The notes beneath the pieces are model-generated. The model saw nothing but the letters and a program-made list of their open reading frames with translations. It was not told where the DNA came from and did no database searches. DNA of 11,071 nt. Source: Desulfotignum sp. GTDB taxonomy: Bacteria; Desulfobacterota; Desulfobacteria; Desulfobacterales; Desulfobacteraceae. The position numbers were made by a program, and so were the translations under genes. The stretch spans positions 1 through 11,071 of the forward strand of contig JAABRW010000370.1 in assembly GCA_011390695.1 (NCBI GenBank). The letters run 5' to 3'. This document shows, one piece after another, positions 6,430 through 11,071 of the stretch; position 1 is the stretch's first letter, and each line of letters starts with the position of its first letter.

Positions 6430-7497
6430 GTGAATACTGATACTGCAAACAAAGACAATCCACACAATCCCCACATTGGTCATGACAAAGACCCGGTCCT
6501 GCAGGTCAGGGAACTGGCGGTTGCATTCAACCTGCCCCAGGGCCGGGCAGAAATACTGGAAGGGGTCAGTTTTGACCTTTATCCCAATGAAATACTGGCC
6601 CTTGTGGGTGAAACCGGTTCAGGCAAGAGCGTGACAGCCAAATCACTATTGCATCTGATTCCGGGCCGCAATTGTGAAATCACCGGCCGTGTGCTGTTTG
6701 AGAGAGAGGATCTGCTGTCTTTGCCCCCAAAAATGCTGCAAGCCATTCGGGGGGATAAAATTTCCATGGTATTTCAAAACCCCAAATCCAGTATCAACCC
6801 CATTTTTACCCTGGGAGAACAGTTTTCCAGGCTCATCCGGCGCTATCTGCCCCACCGGATTGCCCAGATCAAACTAAAAAAGGGGTGCACCCGGAAACAG
6901 GCTGTGCAGATCATTGCCAGAGAAAAACTACATGAAGTGGGGCTCACCGATACCGAACGGTTGCTTAAACTATATGCCGCCGAGGTCAGCGGGGGCATGG
7001 CCCAGCGGTACCGGATCGCCCTGGCCCTTGTTTCCGCGCCTGAAATATTAATTGCAGATGAAGCGACCTCTGCACTGGATGTAACGGTTCAGGCCCATAT
7101 TCTGAAACTGATGAAAGATCTGTGCACAACAAAAAAAACCGCTATTTTATTTATCACCCATGACCTGGGTATTGCCGCCCAGATCTGCAACCGGGTGGCT
7201 GTCATGTATGCCGGCAGGATCGTTGAAACCGCCGACACAAAAACCATATTTAAAAACCCGCTGCACCCTTATACCAGGGGGCTTCTCAAGGCGGTCCCCA
7301 AACTGGGGAAAAATGAATCTCTGGCCTTTATCCCTGGAATAGTACCGGATCTGGTGAACGCGCCAAAAGGGTGCCGTTTTTTCAGCAGATGCGATCATGC
7401 CATGGACAGGTGCCGGGAGCAGAAACCCAAAACCATGCGTGTTGAAAACAACCATGACGTATCCTGTTTTTTATACCCACAGTATCAGACAGACTAA
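6430..7497 (+). CDS. Peptide/nickel-type ABC transporter ATP-binding protein (DppD/OppD-like)
   Basis: First of the two ATPase subunits of this importer, 355 residues. Walker A is GETGSGKS at residues 60-67, then the Q-loop (FQNPKSSINP), signature VSGGMAQR at about 186-193, Walker B (ILIADEATSALD) and H-loop (FITHDLG). The C-terminal oligopeptide-transporter domain carries the usual cysteine pattern (GCRFFSRC, then RC and a final SCF). The signature reads SGGM rather than SGGQ, a common variant in DppD-type subunits. The start is GTG at 6430: GAGG at 6417-6420 precedes it by nine bases and no better ATG exists before the conserved region. The first 20 or so residues (rich in Asn, His, Asp and Lys) are not conserved and probably disordered. 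It lies 34 bp after the permease gene and 13 bp before the second ATPase gene. Confidence 0.92.
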   Translation: MNTDTANKDNPHNPHIGHDKDPVLQVRELAVAFNLPQGRAEILEGVSFDLYPNEILALVGETGSGKSVTAKSLLHLIPGRNCEITGRVLFEREDLLSLPPKMLQAIRGDKISMVFQNPKSSINPIFTLGEQFSRLIRRYLPHRIAQIKLKKGCTRKQAVQIIAREKLHEVGLTDTERLLKLYAAEVSGGMAQRYRIALALVSAPEILIADEATSALDVTVQAHILKLMKDLCTTKKTAILFITHDLGIAAQICNRVAVMYAGRIVETADTKTIFKNPLHPYTRGLLKAVPKLGKNESLAFIPGIVPDLVNAPKGCRFFSRCDHAMDRCREQKPKTMRVENNHDVSCFLYPQYQTD

Positions 7498-7510
7498 AAA
7501 GAAATGCCAA

Positions 7511-8512
7511 ATGAAATCATCCCTGATTGAACTGGAAAAAGTAAATACCTGGTTCCCCGGCAAAAAGAACATCCTGGGAAAACCCCGTTCCTGGATAAAG
7601 GCGGTAAGTGATGTCAGCCTGAATATTATCGAAGGCGAATGCTTAGGTCTTGTGGGGGAATCCGGTTGCGGGAAAAGTACACTGGGAAGAACTGTGTTAC
7701 GCATCGCGCCGCTGCATTCAGGTGAGATCCGGTTTATGGGTGATCCCATCGGCACCCTTTCCAGCAAAGGGCTTAAACCCTACAGATCCAAAATGCAGAT
7801 GGTATTTCAGGATCCCAAAGCCTCCTTAAATCCCAAAATGACCATATTTACCATTTTGAAAGAAGCCCTGGTTTTAAATGCCAGGGTTGCAAAACACGCC
7901 TATCTTGAGCAGGCGGTTGAACTGCTCCACCGGGTGGACCTCAGATCAGAACATATTTATCGGTATCCCCATGAATTTTCCGGGGGACAGCAGCAGAGAA
8001 TCTGTATTGCCAGAGCCCTGGCCACCGATCCCAGATTCATTGTTTTTGATGAGGCCACCAGTGCCCTGGATGTTTCCGTACAGGCCCAGGTAATCAACCT
8101 GATGAAAAATCTGCAAAGCGCATTCAACCTTACCTATCTGTTTATCAGCCATGATTTGAGCATCATGGAACATGTGTGTTCACGGGTGGCCGTGATGTAT
8201 GCCGGACAAATCGTTGAGATCCAGGACAGCCGTGCATTGTTTGACACCCCGCGGCATCCCTATACAAAATCTTTGAAAAATGCCGTTCCCGTTGCAGACC
8301 CGGAGCTGCCAAATACACTGGAAATTCTTAAGGGAGAAGTCCCCAAATTGACAGACCCGCCATCAGGATGCCATTTTCATCCGCGATGTAATTATGCAAA
8401 AAATATCTGTAGACAAAAAAGCCCCCTGAAATCCGAAACAGGTGACCACAGCTGGGTAAGATGCCATTTTCATGAGACATTATGGGCACAGGGTGCATTA
8501 ATTGATAATTAA
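7511..8512 (+). CDS. Peptide/nickel-type ABC transporter ATP-binding protein (DppF/OppF-like)
   Basis: Second ATPase subunit, 333 residues. Walker A is GESGCGKST at residues 49-57, followed by the Q-loop (FQDPKASLNP), signature FSGGQQQR, Walker B (FIVFDEATSALD), H-loop (FISHDLS) and C-terminal extension with PPSGCHFHPRC and NIC. The start at 7511 (MKSSLIELEKVNTWF) matches where family members begin. An in-frame ATG at 7397 would overlap the preceding gene by 100 bp and is unlikely. There is no good Shine-Dalgarno before 7511, only an A-rich AAAAAGAAA, so translation is probably coupled to the ATPase gene ending 13 bp upstream. It is related to the ATPase at the beginning of the window but diverged along its whole length. 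Its stop codon overlaps the ribosome site of the following hydrolase gene. Confidence 0.93.
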   Translation: MKSSLIELEKVNTWFPGKKNILGKPRSWIKAVSDVSLNIIEGECLGLVGESGCGKSTLGRTVLRIAPLHSGEIRFMGDPIGTLSSKGLKPYRSKMQMVFQDPKASLNPKMTIFTILKEALVLNARVAKHAYLEQAVELLHRVDLRSEHIYRYPHEFSGGQQQRICIARALATDPRFIVFDEATSALDVSVQAQVINLMKNLQSAFNLTYLFISHDLSIMEHVCSRVAVMYAGQIVEIQDSRALFDTPRHPYTKSLKNAVPVADPELPNTLEILKGEVPKLTDPPSGCHFHPRCNYAKNICRQKSPLKSETGDHSWVRCHFHETLWAQGALIDN

Positions 8513-8516
8513 GGAG
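8511..8516 (+). promoter_or_regulatory. Ribosome binding site overlapping the ATPase stop codon
   Basis: AAGGAG at 8511-8516 shares bases with the TAA stop at 8510-8512 and is five bases before the ATG at 8522. This arrangement indicates translational coupling of transporter and hydrolase. Confidence 0.8.
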
Positions 8517-8521
8517 TATTT

Positions 8522-9388
8522 ATGAGCCGTTTGCTGGGGCTGGCTGCCTGCCAGCTGGAGGTTATTCCCGGAGAGATAGAAAAAAACCTGGAAAATATGG
8601 TCAGGCAGATTGCCCTGATAAAGTATTATAGTCCGTGGGTAAGCATTGTTGTAGCATCTGAACTCATCATACAGGGATCTCCCAATTTTAACACACTGGC
8701 CCAGACGATTCCCGGACCCATTACCGATGCGTGTGCCAAAATTGCCAGAGAACACAATATCTATTTTATCCCCGGATCTTTGTATGAAAAAAAGGCGGAT
8801 AAAATATATAATGCCATTCCTGTTTTTGATAACCAGGGAAATATTATTCACATATATCACAAATTATATCCGTGGCGCCCCCATGAAAAAACGGTCTCAG
8901 GGAACAAAACCCTGGTGTTTGATTTGCCGGGAAAGGCCAGAATCGGTCTGTGCAACTGTTATGACCTGTGGTTCCCGGAACTGATCAGGGATCTTGTGTT
9001 TAAAGGCGCTGAAATCATCCTTATCCCCACTGCAGCAGGCACCATGGACCGGGCCCAGGAAATAATTTTGACCCGGGCGGCGGCTATTCAGAACCAGTGT
9101 TATGTGGTGGGAATAAACGGCATCGGCATCAATGGTGTGGGATCCGGCGGCAAAGGGGAAAGCCTGATTGTTGATCCGGAGGGGAAGGTTATCCAGAAAA
9201 CAGGCCAGCTTCAGGAAAACATGATCGCCATGCTTGACATGGAGGCGGTCCAGCGGTCCCGGGATTATGGCATTGCCGGCGTATCCCGTCCCCTGGCCTC
9301 TTTTTTCCATGAAAAACACCGGTTTGGTTACCAGACCCAACCCTTTGAAGAAAGCCCTGTTTATATTAAAGATAAACTTGAAGAATAA
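8522..9388 (+). CDS. Carbon-nitrogen hydrolase family protein (nitrilase superfamily, amidase-like)
   Basis: A 288-residue cytoplasmic hydrolase, expected to act on a C-N bond of an amide or carbamoyl type compound. The catalytic triad is visible: Glu47 in VVASELIIQG, Lys114 in IYHKLYPWRP, and Cys146 in GLCNCYDLWFPE. The CYDLWFPE motif and the K..PW.P.E spacing resemble amidases of the superfamily rather than true nitrilases (CWEN), so this enzyme is not a duplicate of the nitrilase at 933-1886. Candidates are an aliphatic or amino-acid amidase, an omega-amidase or an N-carbamoyl hydrolase; the sequence does not choose between them. Glu122 may be the second active-site glutamate. The start at 8522 is supported by AAGGAG. 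It is the last gene of the importer module and its translation is coupled to the ATPase, which argues that it acts on the imported substrate. A roughly 600-bp gene-free stretch follows. Confidence 0.92.
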   Translation: MSRLLGLAACQLEVIPGEIEKNLENMVRQIALIKYYSPWVSIVVASELIIQGSPNFNTLAQTIPGPITDACAKIAREHNIYFIPGSLYEKKADKIYNAIPVFDNQGNIIHIYHKLYPWRPHEKTVSGNKTLVFDLPGKARIGLCNCYDLWFPELIRDLVFKGAEIILIPTAAGTMDRAQEIILTRAAAIQNQCYVVGINGIGINGVGSGGKGESLIVDPEGKVIQKTGQLQENMIAMLDMEAVQRSRDYGIAGVSRPLASFFHEKHRFGYQTQPFEESPVYIKDKLEE

Positions 9389-9612
9389 ACAGAAGATGGC
9401 GGCAAAAAAAGGATGCGATCAAGCAAGCTCTGGTTTCTTCCGCTAAAAAGAGCAACTTATTGCCAATCCCTTGCCCCCGTTGATTTTCAATGACCCAAAG
9501 ACTCAGTATACAGAGCCCCCCACCTCCTACTTGTCCTTGGATTCCTGCTAATGAAGACCTGGAGTCCAAAAGGGCTTTTATAACAAAATTTTCATATGCG
9601 TAATTTTCAAGC
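9389..9612. other. Intergenic stretch without a recognised gene
   Basis: The first part of the 608-bp gap. Short open frames here on both strands show no family resemblance, no ribosome site and odd composition. A GCTCT/AGAGC 5-bp pair is the only nearby stem. It may simply be 3' untranslated sequence of the importer operon or decayed DNA. Confidence 0.5.
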
Positions 9613-9663
9613 TTAGAACAGGAAAATTGAACACCTCCTGTTCTAAAAAACTGATCTTTTTTT
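9613..9663 (+). terminator. Possible transcription terminator: 11-bp-arm hairpin followed by T-run
   Basis: TTAGAACAGGA (9613-9623) and TCCTGTTCTAA (9636-9646) are perfect inverted repeats with a 12-base loop. A run of seven or more T lies at 9657-9663, ten bases after the stem. The gap between stem and T-run is longer than in a standard intrinsic terminator, and the site is 225 bp past the last stop codon, so the call is tentative. The loop contains a third GAACA (9629-9633) that can pair instead with TGTTC at 9639-9643, giving a competing small hairpin; a protein-binding site is an alternative reading. Confidence 0.4.
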
Positions 9664-9715
9664 CACATGGTTTAAATTCTGATACAATTTCCATTAGTTA
9701 AACACCTTGACATAA

Positions 9716-9816
9716 CCCGGGGCAGCCGCGATAGTCGGCTGCAACCGGATTGTTTGCGCCCAAGCTGCAACCTCACAAGGGCGGCTGACCCGGGCCGTTG
9801 CCTCTGCGCAGCGGCC
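9716..9816. repeat. GC-rich structured element with competing inverted repeats (REP/MITE-like or structured RNA)
   Basis: This 101-bp block has 71 G or C bases, while both flanks are AT-rich. CCCGGGGCAGCCG (9716-9728) pairs with CGGCTGACCCGGG (9782-9794) with one mismatch, enclosing about 50 bases. The left arm can alternatively form a local hairpin, GCAGCCG (9722-9728) with CGGCTGC (9736-9742). The right end overlaps a third stem, GGCCGTTGC (9793-9801) with GCAGCGGCC (9808-9816), which contains one G-U pair. Such an isolated palindromic island suggests a dispersed intergenic repeat, a remnant of a mobile element, or a small structured RNA. I do not recognise it as a known riboswitch class. 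Orientation is undetermined. Confidence 0.55.
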
Positions 9817-9914
9817 ACAAAAATATCACATACAGATTTGATCAGGCATGTCGCCAGGCTTGATCCAAAGCATGGAGATGAGAACAAATTTGCCGTGTTT
9901 CCATCATTTTTTTC

Positions 9915-9943
9915 TTGACACCTGCCCTGCTCTTTGTTTTTAT
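9915..9943 (+). promoter_or_regulatory. Candidate promoter upstream of the IclR regulator gene
   Basis: A perfect TTGACA at 9915-9920 is followed 17 bases later by TTTTAT (9938-9943, 4 of 6 matches). TATATA at 9941-9946 is an alternative -10 at a longer spacing. It is placed about 55 bp before the regulator start. The -35 box is convincing; the exact -10 is not. Confidence 0.5.
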
Positions 9944-9970
9944 ATACAGAATTGCGTTCTGTATATAAAA
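9938..9970. promoter_or_regulatory. Probable operator: inverted repeat with perfect 14-bp arms
   Basis: TTTTATATACAGAA (9938-9951) and TTCTGTATATAAAA (9957-9970) are perfect inverted repeats separated by TTGCG. The left arm lies over the proposed -10 region and the right arm ends about 26 bp before the IclR start codon. Binding of the dimeric regulator here would allow autoregulation. A transcription hairpin is a less likely explanation because the arms are AT-rich and the site is at the promoter. Confidence 0.6.
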
Positions 9971-9996
9971 TACTTAACAAATAAAAGACGGTGCAA

Positions 9997-10779
9997 ATGA
10001 CTGTTGAAAAAAAACCATCTGCCTACCGCTCCAACGCCCCGGCGGTGGATCAGGCCGCACAATTGCTGTTATGCCTTGGAAAACAAAATGATGCGGGCAC
10101 AAGCCTGACCACCCTGTGCAAAGAGATCGGCATCCATAAGAGCAAGGGGTTTTCCATTCTCAATGCTCTGATGCAGTACGACCTGGTCACCAAGGATGAC
10201 ATGACAAAAACCTATTCCCTGGGACCCGCGCTTTTGCCCCTGGCACAAAAAGCCATGGAAAGAATAGATCTTGCCGCTGTTTCCAGGGTTCATCTGCAAA
10301 AACTGGCAGCAGAAACCAATGCCACGGTTCTTCTGGGGATTATCTGCCACGACCAGTTTTTCATTGCTGCCAAATACGATGGAAATGATCAATTGTCAGT
10401 GACCATAAGGCTGAATCAATCCCTGCACATTACCCACGGTGCCCACGGCAAAGCGATTTTCGCCCATCTCAATGAAAACGAGCAAAGCAGGATTTTTGAT
10501 GCCGGCCAGTTGTTATTTCATGGAGAGACCAGGGATCTGGATGAAAAAGAACTGCACAAAGAATTGGCGTTCTGCCGGGAATACGGCTATGCCGTTGACA
10601 ATGGCCGGCGCACCCCGGGGACCTCTGCTGTGAGCGCACCTGTTTTTGACCACCACAATGCGGTTGCAGCAGCTGTCGTGGTGGTGGGCACCTATGGCCA
10701 GGAAAGGTTTGAGGCGTTTGGAACAAAGGCCGCCCATACCGCAGGTCTCATTTCCAGTCTTTGCGGCGCCCGGCGATAA
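9997..10779 (+). CDS. IclR-family transcriptional regulator
   Basis: A 260-residue regulator. The N-terminal winged helix-turn-helix occupies about residues 14-78: APAVDQAAQLLLCL, then TSLTTLCKEIGIHKSKGFSILNALMQYDLV, then the YSLGPALLPLAQ hinge typical of IclR proteins. The C-terminal effector-binding domain (about 80-255) contains the family's HGAHGKAIFA and YAVDNGRRTPGTSAVSAPVFD segments. The second usually reads with E..G...iAAPV; here the glycine-rich turn is kept but the glutamate position is Asn/Gly. Start: ATG at 9997 or GTG at 9991, two codons earlier; neither has a strong ribosome site, and ATG is chosen. IclR proteins often control catabolic operons in response to an aromatic or small organic acid. 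The gene is 85 bp upstream of a molybdopterin oxidoreductase gene on the same strand, which is therefore its likely target. It does not obviously belong to the importer module. Confidence 0.9.
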   Translation: MTVEKKPSAYRSNAPAVDQAAQLLLCLGKQNDAGTSLTTLCKEIGIHKSKGFSILNALMQYDLVTKDDMTKTYSLGPALLPLAQKAMERIDLAAVSRVHLQKLAAETNATVLLGIICHDQFFIAAKYDGNDQLSVTIRLNQSLHITHGAHGKAIFAHLNENEQSRIFDAGQLLFHGETRDLDEKELHKELAFCREYGYAVDNGRRTPGTSAVSAPVFDHHNAVAAAVVVVGTYGQERFEAFGTKAAHTAGLISSLCGARR

Positions 10780-10852
10780 TACGGTGAACCAGGCCTGAAA
10801 AGCCTTTGCCAAGGGGGATTTTCCAGGTCTATACGGCAATCATATATCCTTT

Positions 10853-10859
10853 GAGGAGA
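10853..10859 (+). promoter_or_regulatory. Ribosome binding site of the molybdopterin oxidoreductase gene
   Basis: GAGGAGA five bases before the ATG at 10865. It supports a genuine start for this otherwise short, window-truncated reading frame. Confidence 0.75.
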
Positions 10860-10864
10860 ATTCG

Positions 10865-11071
10865 ATGAAAAACGATGGGGTCAAAATTATTAAAACCACC
10901 ACCTGGTCACCCGGACCCGGCTGCCACGGCGGCTGCGGCATCCTTGTTCATGTCAAGGACGATAAGGTGATCAAGGTGGAAGGTGATCCGGATCATCCAT
11001 GGAACCAGGGACGGCTGTGTTCGCGGTGCCTGTCCATGACCCAGTACATGTACCACAAGGACCGGCTGACC
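10865..11071 (+). CDS. Molybdopterin-dependent oxidoreductase, catalytic subunit (DMSO reductase family), 3' truncated by window
   Basis: The first 69 residues of a large Mo/W-bis-MGD enzyme. The N-terminal Fe-S domain is recognisable: GPGCHGGCGILVHVKDDKV, VEGDPDHPWNQGRLCSRC, then MYHKDRLT. The GDPDHPxNxGRLC string is the classic DMSO reductase family signature and RLT is where the first cofactor-binding region normally begins. Cysteines are C20, C24, C52 and C55; relative to the usual C-x2-C-x3-C-x(about 27)-C arrangement the first cysteine position (17) is Gly, and C55 is an extra candidate ligand. No Tat twin-arginine signal is seen, so the enzyme is predicted to be cytoplasmic. The ATG at 10865 follows a strong GAGGAG. 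The reaction cannot be told from this fragment; hydroxylation or hydration of an organic substrate, formate oxidation and other activities all occur in the family. Confidence 0.88.
   Translation, partial: MKNDGVKIIKTTTWSPGPGCHGGCGILVHVKDDKVIKVEGDPDHPWNQGRLCSRCLSMTQYMYHKDRLT

Noticed and set aside
5753..6476. Two overlapping minus-strand open frames opposite the DppC-like permease gene
   Set aside because: They are in different frames over the same conserved gene, and their products resemble no family I recognise. They are shadows of the permease coding sequence.
7397..7510. Upstream start for the second ATPase, overlapping the preceding gene by about 100 bp
   Set aside because: The extra residues are out-of-frame reading of the conserved C-terminal extension of the preceding ATPase. 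Family members begin near the ATG at 7511.
9672..9980. 102-residue minus-strand open frame across the GC-rich element and the IclR promoter
   Set aside because: No family resemblance and low-complexity Arg/Ser/Leu composition. It runs through the promoter, the operator-like palindrome and the structured element, which explain the region better.
1..11071. tRNA, rRNA, CRISPR array, transposase or phage genes
   Set aside because: I looked for cloverleaf ends, regularly spaced repeats and transposase or integrase motifs on both strands and saw none.

Overview
The window (about 11 kb) looks like a chromosomal segment of an anaerobic Gram-negative bacterium, most likely a sulfate reducer of the Desulfobacterota (Desulfobacteraceae-like). 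This guess rests on overall codon style, a Sec-exported periplasmic binding protein without a lipobox, and the start of a molybdopterin oxidoreductase of a type common in strict anaerobes. It is an inference; there is no rRNA or other marker gene here. All convincing genes lie on the + strand.

Region 1 (1-1886) is the tail of a GC-rich operon. It holds the C-terminal part of a Dpp/Opp-type ABC transporter ATPase, followed 48 bp later by a complete nitrilase with an intact Glu-Lys-Cys catalytic set (E42, K133, C167).

Region 2 (about 1970-9388) is a self-contained and visibly less GC-rich module. It starts with a GntR/FCD regulator whose promoter carries a perfect 14-bp palindrome over the -10 box. 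Next come a complete peptide/nickel-type ABC importer (binding protein, two permeases, two ATPases) and a second, different carbon-nitrogen hydrolase (E47, K114, C146) whose ribosome binding site overlaps the ATPase stop codon. A strong bulged hairpin separates the binding-protein gene from the permease genes. The simplest reading is uptake of a nitrogenous solute (nitrile, amide, short peptide or carbamoyl compound) followed by cytoplasmic C-N bond hydrolysis, under GntR control. The window therefore shows the arrangement 'Dpp-type importer plus nitrilase-superfamily enzyme' twice in a row, with clearly different enzymes and different base composition.

Region 3 (9389-9996) is about 600 bp without a credible gene. 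It contains an 11-bp-arm hairpin followed by a T-run (a possible operon terminator), a 101-bp island of about 70% GC with extensive alternative inverted repeats, and a promoter-like site with a 14-bp-arm inverted repeat just before the next gene.

Region 4 (9997-end) holds an IclR-family regulator and, 85 bp downstream, the first 69 codons of a molybdopterin-dependent oxidoreductase with an unusual Fe-S cysteine pattern. This is probably the beginning of a separate catabolic locus. No tRNA, rRNA, CRISPR array or recognisable transposase was seen.
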